A stretch of 19,624 nt of DNA from JAWLFY01 sp964462125 (GCA_964462125.1 CAYWXT010000088.1:1-19624); one strand, 5' to 3'. Counted from the stretch's first letter, positions 1 through 8,573 are shown. Numbers and translations are program-made. Notes: a model not told the origin generated them from the sequence alone.

Positions 1-258
1 CAGCGGCCTCATTTCAACACCAATTCGGTAAGTTATTTCCGCGCGGCTCCTAACCAGGTGCTCAAGCCGACCGGGAACGGGCCGGCGAGTTGGGCGTGTT
101 TTAGGCGACGCTCCGCGGAGGTGATCGATGCCGTGCCTCGGTTGGACGTCGTCGGCGACCTGGTCGTGCTTCCCGCACTACTGATGGGTCCACTGCGGCG
201 GCTGTTCCTCCGCAGACCCGACAAAAAGCAACGGCCTTCCCACCGCGTTGACGAGAGC
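1..258. other. Unassigned flank downstream of the sulfatase-GH43 gene
   Basis: I find no gene I can support here. A plus-strand frame from 58 runs on antisense through the sulfatase gene, and its first 60 or so codons read as plausible protein, but nothing in it is recognisable. The stretch holds a perfect 10-bp palindrome CTCCGCGGAG at 111-120 and a possible minus-strand terminator at 222-250. It may be a dispersed intergenic repeat or a decayed gene end. That is a guess from its texture, not from a match. Confidence 0.4.
222..250 (-). terminator. Possible Rho-independent terminator of the sulfatase operon
   Basis: Read on the minus strand, CAACG and CGTTG form a 5-bp stem directly followed by CTTTTTG. 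It starts 9 nt after the TAA stop of the sulfatase-GH43 gene. The stem is short and its interior pairs poorly, so the call rests mainly on the T-run and the position. Confidence 0.35.
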
Positions 259-3200
259 TTAACGAATCGAATCGAATCGCTGGGCCTCGTCCGGGCCAGG
301 GGTGGCGTAGGCAGGATCCTTGGCGCGGATGGAAAGTTCACCGCTGTCCAGCAGACGGACATCCAGGGGAACCAATGTTGTTCCCCGCTGATTGATGGTT
401 TGGGCGGTGTCACTCAGGTCACGCGTTGCGATCTTTCTACGGCTGATCGGCGGAACGTTGGCATTGTAAAACGCCGTACACCACCAACGACCTTGTTTGT
501 CCTGAAACGGCGTGCCGTGGCCCAGGAAGCGACCGGCGAATTTCCGTTCGCTCCAAGGACCGCTCAGAGAGTCCGCGGTGGCGTAGTAAAGGTTGTAACT
601 TCCCCGGCGCATCTGACCGGTGGACCAGCCTGTGCCGAAGAGCACGTACTTTCCGTGAATCTTTTGGATCAGACAGCCTTCGTGTCCCATTTTGGCGGCT
701 TCCCCGGCGGGCCGGATGTGGATGGGCTCGCCGGCAAAGCCGGAAAAGTCCGACTTCAGCGGAGCGATGGAGGTGGCGCTCCAGACCATCCACCAGGTAC
801 CGTCATCATCCTGGAAGAGCGACGGATCGTGACGCTTGCCGATCTGCTCTCCCAAAGGATTCTCCCAGGGGCCGGTGAGCGCGTCTCCCGAACTGAGCGA
901 GAGATTGGCTCCCGCCACCGGCGAAGGACTTGTATGGACGAGAGCCCACCGCTGATCGCCCCCCGGCTGGTCGATCCAGTGCAGTTCGGGCGCCCAGAGA
1001 AACCAATTCTGTTTTGGCGTCCCTTCAAAAGCGTCTGGCTGCCGCTGAAACCAGATCCCGTCCTTGAGCGTGTAAGGTGCCCCGAGTGATTCCCAGTCGA
1101 CCAGATCACGGCTCCGCCAGACTCGCGCTTTCGAGCCCACAATCGACTCGTCACCGAGGCCCGTGTTGTACGGATCGGTACGCTCGCGCGGTTCGCCGGG
1201 ATTCGGGGTGGTGCCGGTGAGATAGTACCAGCCATCTGGGGCACGAACGACGTGAGGATCGCGGATCCAGCCCTCCTTCACAAACACCGCGTGGTCATGT
1301 GATTCAATACCGGCCTCGATCTCGTCGCGGCTCATCACCGTTGCGACCGCGGGCGGCTCGCCACCGGCATCGATGCGTGAATTGACGATCGTGCCCTGAA
1401 ACGGATTCGGCGGCCGGTAATCACCCGCCTGCGAGCGCCGGTCCAGCCCCACGGAAAGCTCGTCTTTTGGCTGCACCGGAATCAGTCCCGGGGAGGCGTC
1501 GGTGATCGCCGGATGGTCATTCACCGCGAGGCTGATCGTCTCCCGATCGAGTGTGGCTTTTAGCGTGACGCGTCCCTTGACCGTCTTCCTAGCGATAACG
1601 CGAGTAACCTTGCCGCGGACGCGAACGTCGAAGGCGGCCTTCCCTTCGACGAAATGGAGTGCATAGCCGTGCTCGATCCCACCTTGGGCAAGGACAACGC
1701 CATTAGGTCTTGGTGATCTGACCTCCGCGTACACGTCAATCGATTGTCTGGCGATCTGCGGCGAATCGTACTCTGGCGCAGACGACGTCGCCGCGTCCTT
1801 CGCAGCCCCGGCATTCCTTTTCGCACGCCGTGAGACGGCCTCCGGGTATGCGTCCAGTTTCGCCTTCAACTCGGCAACAACCTCGGGTCGTTTCGCCGCC
1901 ATGTTCTCCGTCTCATGGGGATCGTTTTGGTAATCGTACAGTTCGTACTCCGCCGTCTCTTCGGACGCATCGGGATTCTTCCACTCGACGAAGCGGTAGC
2001 GTTCGGTGCGGATGGCGCGTCCGAGTTTGCCCCTGGGATAGGCGTGATAGGCGTGATCGCGCACGCGCGCGTCTGGATCATCCAGCACCGGCAAAAGACT
2101 GACGCCATCGATTGCCTGCGGGCCTTGCGGAGCGGGCAAGCCGGCGAGTTCGGCGAGTGTCGGAAACAAATCGACCGTTTCGGCAAGTTGCTTCGTCGAT
2201 GAATTCGCTTCGGTGACGCCGGGGGCGATGACAAGCAGAGGAATGCGGTTCGCCTGCTCGTAATTCGTATGCTTTGTCCAGACGCCAAGGTCGCCGAGGT
2301 GAAAACCGTGGTCGCCCCACAGCACGATGATCGTGTTCTCATCGAGCCCGAGTCGGTCGAGTTCGTCGATGACTTTTCCGATCTGCGCGTCGACGAAACT
2401 GGTGCTGGCATAGTAGCCGTGAATGAGTTCTCGTTTCAACTCATCGCCGATGTTGCCGTCTTCGGGAACCGGCTTGTACGCGGTGATCTCACCCCCTCGC
2501 TTCAATGCGACCGCCGGAGCGTTCTCGGGGAACGACTCATTCACCGGCATCGGCAGGGCAGCAGGATCGTAGAGATCCCAGTACTTCTGCGGGGCGGAAA
2601 ACGGCAGGTGCGGCCGAACGAAGCCGGCAGTGATAAAGAAGGGCGTCTCATCCTTCTCGCGACGTTCCTTCGCGGCTTGCAGTCGCTTGATCGTTTCCGC
2701 GGCCACACGCCCGTCGGCGTAGTCGGTATCGTGGGCCCGCGGCGATTCGAACGCGGCACCTCGGGGGAGCGATCGGATCTGGCCCAGTTGCTGGTTCGTA
2801 AAAAGCGCCTCCTCGCGTGTCAATTCGCCGCCGTCGGTGCTTTCCGGATCGAGGTATTCGATCACCTTGTCCTTGAAATGCGGCACATCGAACGACCCGG
2901 GATCTCCCTGGTTGCCGTGGCCGATGTGAAAAACCTTGCCGAGCGACTCGGTGCGGTAGCCGTGCTTTGAGAAATACTGGGGCAGCGTCACCGCGTCGGG
3001 AACCCGATCGCGCAGCTGGCTGCCCAGTCCGTAAAGACCCGTTGAGGTCGCGTGGGAGCCCAACATCAGCGTAAACCGCGACGGGGCGCAGACCGCCTGG
3101 TTCGAGTAGGCGAAGTCAAACCGCATTCCCCGCGCCGCCAGGACGTCCATGTTAGGCGTCTTTGCGTCCCTATCGCCATAACAACCGAGTGCGGGCTTCA

Positions 3201-3315
3201 AATCGTCGACCAAAATCAATAGGACGTTCGGCTTGTCCGCGGCAACGGCCACTTGCGGTACGCAAAGCAAGCCGGTCATGCCAAAAAGGATCAAGTGCGC
3301 TGCAATTGGTTTCAT
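259..3315 (-). CDS. Exported sulfatase / LamG-like / GH43-type glycosidase fusion
   Basis: Predicted to remove sulfate esters and also cleave glycosidic bonds of a sulfated polysaccharide, outside the cytoplasm. Residues 1-26 are a signal peptide. Residues 29-495 are an S1 sulfatase of the iduronate-2-sulfatase-like type: metal-site Asp37-Asp38, formylglycine motif CAPSR at 76-80, Lys127, and Asp335-His336 with Lys348. Residues 520-650 look like a concanavalin/LamG-type beta-sandwich. Residues 675-990 look like a GH43-type five-bladed propeller with all three expected acids: Asp686 (RDPHVV), Asp830 (HDPSLF) and Glu879 (GHEG), plus the GHG motif at 932-934. At 1018 residues it is about twice a normal sulfatase, and the frame runs unbroken through both halves. 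It is the second gene of an operon, 36 bp after the upstream sulfatase. The ATG at 3315 is fixed by the signal peptide; no clear Shine-Dalgarno precedes it. The glycan substrate cannot be read from sequence. Confidence 0.88.
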   Translation of the reverse strand: MKPIAAHLILFGMTGLLCVPQVAVAADKPNVLLILVDDLKPALGCYGDRDAKTPNMDVLAARGMRFDFAYSNQAVCAPSRFTLMLGSHATSTGLYGLGSQLRDRVPDAVTLPQYFSKHGYRTESLGKVFHIGHGNQGDPGSFDVPHFKDKVIEYLDPESTDGGELTREEALFTNQQLGQIRSLPRGAAFESPRAHDTDYADGRVAAETIKRLQAAKERREKDETPFFITAGFVRPHLPFSAPQKYWDLYDPAALPMPVNESFPENAPAVALKRGGEITAYKPVPEDGNIGDELKRELIHGYYASTSFVDAQIGKVIDELDRLGLDENTIIVLWGDHGFHLGDLGVWTKHTNYEQANRIPLLVIAPGVTEANSSTKQLAETVDLFPTLAELAGLPAPQGPQAIDGVSLLPVLDDPDARVRDHAYHAYPRGKLGRAIRTERYRFVEWKNPDASEETAEYELYDYQNDPHETENMAAKRPEVVAELKAKLDAYPEAVSRRAKRNAGAAKDAATSSAPEYDSPQIARQSIDVYAEVRSPRPNGVVLAQGGIEHGYALHFVEGKAAFDVRVRGKVTRVIARKTVKGRVTLKATLDRETISLAVNDHPAITDASPGLIPVQPKDELSVGLDRRSQAGDYRPPNPFQGTIVNSRIDAGGEPPAVATVMSRDEIEAGIESHDHAVFVKEGWIRDPHVVRAPDGWYYLTGTTPNPGEPRERTDPYNTGLGDESIVGSKARVWRSRDLVDWESLGAPYTLKDGIWFQRQPDAFEGTPKQNWFLWAPELHWIDQPGGDQRWALVHTSPSPVAGANLSLSSGDALTGPWENPLGEQIGKRHDPSLFQDDDGTWWMVWSATSIAPLKSDFSGFAGEPIHIRPAGEAAKMGHEGCLIQKIHGKYVLFGTGWSTGQMRRGSYNLYYATADSLSGPWSERKFAGRFLGHGTPFQDKQGRWWCTAFYNANVPPISRRKIATRDLSDTAQTINQRGTTLVPLDVRLLDSGELSIRAKDPAYATPGPDEAQRFDSIR

Positions 3316-3351
3316 GGTGCTTCATCACGGACGATGAGGTGTGGAAGAAGG

Positions 3352-4770
3352 TCAAGGACCGGGGGCCGCCAGGGAATAGCCGTCGCGATTTGCCCATGGT
3401 CGTTCTTTGGGTTGCCTCGTCTCGGCATTGCGCTCGGTCGCATCGCCGCGGTCTCCCTGCTGTTTCATCCATTCATCGAGACGCCGCGAAAGCCTTGTTT
3501 GGATCTCCGCTACCGCACCGTCACCGGCTCGATTGTCCAGACACCAGGGGTCGTTCCGCAGATCGAAGAGCTCTTCGGAAGGTCGTTTGATGTAACGATT
3601 GACGCGAGAGCGTGCGAAAGGAGTGTCCACAGTTTTCCAAGAGGCGAAAATACGATTGCGTTGCGTCACCATATTTTGAAAGTCGTTTTCGGAATGGAGG
3701 TTGCGAATGTAGAGCCACTGTCCGTCGGTCGCCGAACGAATGCCGAAAGCCTCCGGGCCATCATAGATGCCGCGCGTCGTGCTCATGCTGAAAACCACAT
3801 CGTTGTGCGTGTCGGAGGTGCCTCGCAGCAAGGGTCCGAACGAGGTGCCGTCCAGATCGAGGGCTGCGGAATCCCCGCCGGCCAACTCGACGAACGTTGG
3901 CACGATATCGACATAACTGATCAACGCATCGGACGTCGTTCCGCCGTTCACCTCGCCGGGCCAACGAAGGATCGCCGCGGAGTGGATGCCTGTGTCGTAA
4001 CAAGTCCACTTCCCGAACGGCAGCTGGGCCCCTTGCTCGCTGAGCCAGAGGACAACGGTGCTGTCGTCGAGCCCGAGTTGCTCCAATCGGCCCAGCATTT
4101 GGCCGACTTGAGCGTCCATATAAGTGACCTCGGCGTAATAACGGGACAACCCTTCCCGCAACTCCGGCGTGTCGACGAAATGAGGCGGCACCGTCAGATC
4201 GGCTGGATCATAGACCGAAACATCACCGCGATTCCAAGGCACGTGGGGTTGATTCGAAGCGATCACCAAGCACCAGGGCTGCTCCGGGTTGCGCGTCAAA
4301 AAGCTGTGAACGTTTTTCAGGGGAAGATCTTCTCCGTCGGGACTTTGGCCCCCGTCGTGATGCTTCCCCCCCAGCATCTCGAAGGGGAAGGCGGAAGCCG
4401 GTGCTTCGTGTCGCTTGCCCACAATGCCCGTGCGATAGCCGAGCGAGCGAAGATAATGCGGCATTGATCGCACGTGATCGTAGACGCGGCTGTGATTGGG
4501 GTGGGCACCATTGCGAACGGGGTAGAGCCCTGTGTAAAGACTTTGCCGTAACGGCGAACACGTTGGCGCCGGATTGTAGCAGCGCGTCAGTCGAAGCCCC
4601 TCCGAAGCCAATCCGTCAAGGAATGGTGTTTTGACGTCCGGGTTGCCATAGCATCCCAGGTCGCGGTAGGTCATGTCGTCGGCGAGAAAGAGTAGCAAGT
4701 TGGGGCGAGCGTCGGCGAACGCATGATCGGTCAGAGCAAGAAACCCGAGCAGAACCAGGATCGATCTCAT
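3352..4770 (-). CDS. Exported S1 sulfatase, heparan-N-sulfatase-like
   Basis: Type I sulfatase predicted to hydrolyse sulfate esters or sulfamates on a polysaccharide in the periplasm or outside the cell. With the ATG at 4770 it has 472 residues, a normal family length. A signal peptide covers residues 1-20. Metal-site Asp31-Asp32 lie in FLADDMTYRDLGCYG, the formylglycine motif CSPLR is at 71-75, and Lys119 is in GKRHEAP. At the later metal site the usual Asp-His or Asp-Asn pair is replaced by Glu245-Gln246 in SEQGAQLPFGKWTCYD. I recall that variant as a subfamily feature, so I do not read it as damage. The frame stays open upstream to 4881, but the longer N-terminus has no signal-peptide character and would contain the promoter, so 4770 is preferred. 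It is the first gene of the operon. A formylglycine-generating enzyme is needed for activity and is not in this window. Confidence 0.9.
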   Translation of the reverse strand: MRSILVLLGFLALTDHAFADARPNLLLFLADDMTYRDLGCYGNPDVKTPFLDGLASEGLRLTRCYNPAPTCSPLRQSLYTGLYPVRNGAHPNHSRVYDHVRSMPHYLRSLGYRTGIVGKRHEAPASAFPFEMLGGKHHDGGQSPDGEDLPLKNVHSFLTRNPEQPWCLVIASNQPHVPWNRGDVSVYDPADLTVPPHFVDTPELREGLSRYYAEVTYMDAQVGQMLGRLEQLGLDDSTVVLWLSEQGAQLPFGKWTCYDTGIHSAAILRWPGEVNGGTTSDALISYVDIVPTFVELAGGDSAALDLDGTSFGPLLRGTSDTHNDVVFSMSTTRGIYDGPEAFGIRSATDGQWLYIRNLHSENDFQNMVTQRNRIFASWKTVDTPFARSRVNRYIKRPSEELFDLRNDPWCLDNRAGDGAVAEIQTRLSRRLDEWMKQQGDRGDATERNAETRQPKERPWANRDGYSLAAPGP

Positions 4771-4852
4771 ACTAGCCCCGATTATCCGACACCGGAGTTG
4801 GCCTCGACAGGGAGCTGCACCGTGGCAGCGAATCATGCCCCCAAGAGGAGTC

Positions 4853-4881
4853 ATGCTAAGGGTAAGTCCTGGTTGCGTCAA
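4853..4881 (-). promoter_or_regulatory. Sigma70-type promoter of the sulfatase operon
   Basis: On the minus strand, TTGACG (4881-4876) is followed after exactly 17 nt by TAGCAT (4858-4853). These match the -35 consensus at 5 of 6 positions and the -10 at 4 of 6. Transcription would start near 4846 and give a leader of about 76 nt before the ATG at 4770. The position also argues against the longer start at 4881. Confidence 0.55.
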
Positions 4882-4911
4882 GAAAGAGGATCATTTCTGA
4901 AACTCTGTCAT

Positions 4912-4928
4912 CGATCCCTCCGGGATCG
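4912..4928. repeat. Inverted repeat, 7-bp stem
   Basis: CGATCCC and GGGATCG are perfect inverted arms around a TCC loop. The site is about 85 nt downstream of the stop codon of the large minus-strand gene at 5013. No T-run follows on either strand, so it could help termination or RNA stability but is not a classical terminator. Confidence 0.4.
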
Positions 4929-4979
4929 TTACCGGCCGCGATAGCGGTTTGGCTCCGAACGGACCTTTCCACAAGGCCG

Positions 4980-5015
4980 TGGACCCCGCTCGCGCTATGG
5001 ACCCCGCTCGCGCTA
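4980..5015. repeat. Perfect 18-bp tandem duplication over a stop codon
   Basis: The 18-bp unit TGGACCCCGCTCGCGCTA occurs twice, at 4980-4997 and 4998-5015, with no mismatch. The CTA ending the second copy is the TAG stop (minus strand) of the gene at 5013-8573. Because 18 is a multiple of three, the first copy supplies a second in-frame TAG 18 nt downstream. Confidence 0.9.
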
Positions 5016-8000
5016 CTTGGCCGACGTGTCGGCGAGGCGATCGATCATGACGGGATCGTTCAAGGCGGGCTGCAGGGGGTCGGCGCCGAGGGTGCCGACG
5101 AGTTCGGGAAGGTAATGGTGCGAGGAGACCCGGGCCAGTTCCTGTTGGGCGTGTCGCAGACGACCGGGGATTTTGAGTTCAGCGCCGAGTTGCCGCTGGG
5201 CGGGATCATACAGGAATGCCTCCAGACGCCGCTCCAAGGATCGCCAATGGTCGATTTCGCGGCGTCGCCGGGTTTCCAATCGTCTCCGGTACCAGTCGCT
5301 GGCGAGCAATGAATCGCGCGTGAACATTTGGCGGATCGCCGGGTCATCGATCGTTTTCCCTTCGAACTCCCCTCGGGCCATGATGCTCAGCACTGCTTTC
5401 AATGGCGGGCAGGCAAGTTCGTAGCCGTGGTCCTCGAAGTACTGTTGGGCGATCCGCTGCTGGGCTTCGGCGATGAACAGCACGCCATCGGCGAACGCCC
5501 CGGGGTCCTGCAGTTCCGGCTGGAGAATCTCGTCGGTCAACACCTTGGACGGATTGTCAAACACGCGCGCCAAGTAGATGCGGACGAACTTCTCGGTGAT
5601 CCGGTACCCGAGGCGGCTGGCGGGAATCAGCTGGCCACCCGATTGGAAGTCGTCCACCTTTTCCAACATCCCCTCTTGGATCAGTCGGTCCGGGTCGCGT
5701 TCCTCGGGGCCCATCCGGCACCAGACTTCGGGAATCAACATCGAGATGTCGTGACCGACGGCGAAGCGGGCACCGATGTGGCCAGCGGGGGTACTGAAGC
5801 CGCCCAGTCCGGTCAGGATCATCGACACGACGCAGGCATTCAGATCGACCGCCGGTGAAAGCGCGTTGAAGGGGCCTTTGGTCAGCGCCCCTTCGCTGCC
5901 GGCGCCGGTCGTGCTCGGGCTCTTGCCGGTCAACGAAGAGATGTAATCCATCAGGAGTTCGGGGAGTTCCTGATAGTGAAGCGGGGAGTAGACAGCCAAG
6001 GAACGGAACCCGGCGACGGGATCGGGCGGGTTGTTGCGGCGGCCGCTGAGCACAGCGCCGACCGGCGCGTTGATCGGGGCGCCGGCTTCGAGCTTGCGGT
6101 GCAGCTGCATTCCCCGCATCGCGACGTAGGTGTCGCGGTGGTTGACCATGTCGGGGCGATCCTGCAGGTAGCGGGGGTTTTTGGTCGGGGCGCCATCCAC
6201 GATGCGGGGGTGAGCGGTGCTAACGACGTAGCCGTCGGTTTGTTCGGCGGCGCGGGACAGCAACTTCTCCATCGGCCCGCTGAACTTATCGAACTCAATC
6301 GCATCGGCGACGATTTCGCGGGCGTGCTGCGTCGTCAGCGGTTCGAAGTTGCTGATAAAATTCCCGGGGCGGGACAGGTCCCATTCGGTTTGCTTGTCCA
6401 GGCCGCGAAAGATGGCGTCATCGGGCCGTTGAAACAGCCGGTACTCGCAGTTCTCGACGAATTTGTAGCTTTCGGCCGCGGCGACCCCTGCTCCGACGGG
6501 ACCGACGGCGGAGGCTGGCACGACGGTGCTGCAGCTGATGTCGTCCTCGCGTTGAACCTTGGCGGCCGCGATGAAATCTTGGCGGAGTTTAAAGGTGCGC
6601 CAATTCGGGCCGTCCATCCCAACCCGCAGGTAGGTACCGACCAGGGACCGGCCGCCGAATTTCAATTCGTGTCCGGGCGAACCGTTGACGATGTCGACAT
6701 TGAAATACTTCCTCCAATCCTCTTCCATTCCCGAACGGACGAAACGTTTGATGATCAGAACCAGGGCATAGACATGTTCCGGGATCGACTTCAGCCAAGC
6801 GTTGTATTCCTCGTTGAATTCCGGCGACGGGGTGAGCAGCTGGATCACGCTACCCAGGCTCCGACTCGGATCGAGCACACTGCGACTGGGGTAATCCCGG
6901 TAATCGGGACGGTTGCGATAGCTCGCCGACCAGCGGTCTTTGTACGAGCGAGAGAAGATTTCTTCCAGCTTCGCAAAGTCGGCCTCGGGGTCTTTGACGA
7001 AGATCGGCCCGTAGAGCATGTAATCGCTTAGGCCCTTGCTGATCTCGCTCTTGCCACCCCCGCTGACGGTGCACGGTTTGTGGCAGAAGACGCCTTCGCC
7101 GACGGTCCCGACCAGCCGCCACGACGGGGCGGCGGGGTGTTTTTCCAAGCGAATCTTGTAGCCGCTCGGGGCGATGTAGATCTGCCGAGGTGACAACGGG
7201 ATTCGCTGCTGCTGGCCATCCCGGGTCCATTTCACGCACCGTTCGTCCAGCGTGACAAGGGCATCTTCGGGAATGTAGATCACGTCGGGGTATTGGCGAT
7301 CGATGCCATAGCCTTCCGGGCGAACGTCGATGAACGAGCGGTACTTGGCCGCCACGTCCGCGAACGTTTGTCCGTTGTAGCGCCGGCTATTGACCTGAAA
7401 CTCTTCGCCGAGGGAATAGGAGGCAAACGCCAAGGCGCCGCCGGCGTGTTCCTCTTCGGCGTTGCCCATCAAGTTCGCGGCATAGCTGATCTGGGTCTTT
7501 ACCTCTTTTTTGCAGTAGCCGTAGTAATTGTCGGCAATCAGGGTGACCATCACGCCGGAGGTGCTGCGGCAGGTAAGTTTGAAGGCGGAACCGTCGTTGT
7601 AACGTTCTGATTCGTCCTTCCAGCACATTGCGTCCCGCCGCTGCCGCTCGGTCGCGTCGTCCCAATGGGGCAGCCCCAGTTCTTTCTTCGTCAGTTGCGT
7701 GAGGTGGGTTGCCAGGATCACGCAGCCGGTGTGGCCACTCCAACAGCGCGCATCGAGTCCGGCATCGTTGGCTGCGATGAAGGGATCGCCCGCGTTGCCG
7801 AAGATCGATTCCACGAAGTCGAGGTTACTGACCAGAGACCCAGGGGCGAAGAACCGAGTTTCCATCGTTTTCGCCGTGCCGTACCCCGGCACATCGGGAC
7901 AGACCATCGGCCGCAGCAACAGGGAGACCCAGGTTTCGGTCTGGTGGGACGAGTCCGAGGTGTAAGGGAGCTGCAGCAGCGACTCCGGCGGATTCATCGC

Positions 8001-8573
8001 TGCCCGAAACAGATTCACGAAGACGCGTTTAGGGACGATCCGTTTGTCGCCGGGGATCGGCAGCCCGCCATCGACGACATGAAACGTCCCGGCGGTCGTT
8101 CGCCGATCCGCGTGCGGATTATTCAGCACTCCGTTGTGACAGCGGTAGGACTGAACCAGATCGGTCTCGAACTTTTGGCCTTGGACCGGCAAGCTCAGCT
8201 CCCGGGCCATTCCGTGGCGGTCCAAGGTCAGCGTACGGCTGGGCAATCGCAGATGGCCGCTGTCCAGCAGGTCGCTGCAATAGTCATTCAGGAACGCTTC
8301 GATCCGCGCATCGACCGGAGCCCGGTGTGCGGCGAGCAAGCGAGTTTTCTCTCTCAGGCTTTCCAGAAACTGCGAGGAGAAGTTGCCCAACGACTCTGCG
8401 GTAACGTTTTCGTCGGGGGGGAGCAATCCGGCGGCGGCCAACTGCAGGGTAATGTAGTTGCGCAGGTGTTCGCGGTTGGTCGGGTCGGTCGCGACGTCGC
8501 GGTTCCAACCGACCGCGCGCTGGAGGTGCGCCGGGTCTTGGGGCAAGGCCATGACAAAACTCGTGGAAGGCAT
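5013..8573 (-). CDS. Probable PPi-type phosphoenolpyruvate carboxykinase
   Basis: The family interconverts oxaloacetate with PPi and phosphoenolpyruvate with phosphate and CO2, linking C4 and C3 metabolism without GTP or ATP. The assignment rests on my recognition of family-like blocks and on size: 1186 residues here against about 1100-1200 in PPi-type enzymes described from Entamoeba and Propionibacterium. The blocks, counted from 8573, are NYYGYCKKEVKTQISYAANL at 349-368, EEEHAGG at 373-379, and the glycine-rich CTVSGGGKSEISKGL at about 501-515, which looks like a phosphate-binding loop. There is no signal peptide or membrane segment, so it should be cytoplasmic. Starts are possible at GTG 8621, ATG 8573 and ATG 8552, none with a good Shine-Dalgarno; 8573 is a compromise. 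The gene stands alone, 319 bp from the divergent propeller/heme gene. Its stop lies in an 18-bp tandem repeat. It is certainly a real coding region; the function is less certain. Confidence 0.68.
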   Translation of the reverse strand: MPSTSFVMALPQDPAHLQRAVGWNRDVATDPTNREHLRNYITLQLAAAGLLPPDENVTAESLGNFSSQFLESLREKTRLLAAHRAPVDARIEAFLNDYCSDLLDSGHLRLPSRTLTLDRHGMARELSLPVQGQKFETDLVQSYRCHNGVLNNPHADRRTTAGTFHVVDGGLPIPGDKRIVPKRVFVNLFRAAMNPPESLLQLPYTSDSSHQTETWVSLLLRPMVCPDVPGYGTAKTMETRFFAPGSLVSNLDFVESIFGNAGDPFIAANDAGLDARCWSGHTGCVILATHLTQLTKKELGLPHWDDATERQRRDAMCWKDESERYNDGSAFKLTCRSTSGVMVTLIADNYYGYCKKEVKTQISYAANLMGNAEEEHAGGALAFASYSLGEEFQVNSRRYNGQTFADVAAKYRSFIDVRPEGYGIDRQYPDVIYIPEDALVTLDERCVKWTRDGQQQRIPLSPRQIYIAPSGYKIRLEKHPAAPSWRLVGTVGEGVFCHKPCTVSGGGKSEISKGLSDYMLYGPIFVKDPEADFAKLEEIFSRSYKDRWSASYRNRPDYRDYPSRSVLDPSRSLGSVIQLLTPSPEFNEEYNAWLKSIPEHVYALVLIIKRFVRSGMEEDWRKYFNVDIVNGSPGHELKFGGRSLVGTYLRVGMDGPNWRTFKLRQDFIAAAKVQREDDISCSTVVPASAVGPVGAGVAAAESYKFVENCEYRLFQRPDDAIFRGLDKQTEWDLSRPGNFISNFEPLTTQHAREIVADAIEFDKFSGPMEKLLSRAAEQTDGYVVSTAHPRIVDGAPTKNPRYLQDRPDMVNHRDTYVAMRGMQLHRKLEAGAPINAPVGAVLSGRRNNPPDPVAGFRSLAVYSPLHYQELPELLMDYISSLTGKSPSTTGAGSEGALTKGPFNALSPAVDLNACVVSMILTGLGGFSTPAGHIGARFAVGHDISMLIPEVWCRMGPEERDPDRLIQEGMLEKVDDFQSGGQLIPASRLGYRITEKFVRIYLARVFDNPSKVLTDEILQPELQDPGAFADGVLFIAEAQQRIAQQYFEDHGYELACPPLKAVLSIMARGEFEGKTIDDPAIRQMFTRDSLLASDWYRRRLETRRRREIDHWRSLERRLEAFLYDPAQRQLGAELKIPGRLRHAQQELARVSSHHYLPELVGTLGADPLQPALNDPVMIDRLADTSAK

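Noticed and set aside
58..1089. Long plus-strand open frame (343 codons) opposite the sulfatase-GH43 gene
   Set aside because: Most of it is antisense to a well-supported coding region and shows no domain, signal peptide or ribosome site; GC-rich DNA readily gives such shadows.
3253..4467. Plus-strand open frame of 404 codons opposite the sulfatases
   Set aside because: It spans the gap between two real minus-strand genes and has no recognisable motif.
4912..4928. Intrinsic terminator for the PEPCK-like gene
   Set aside because: The 7-bp stem is perfect, but no T-run follows on the minus strand, so it is listed only as an inverted repeat.
5976..7031. Plus-strand open frame of 351 codons inside the PEPCK-like gene
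   Set aside because: Antisense shadow; the minus-strand frame carries all the motif-like blocks.
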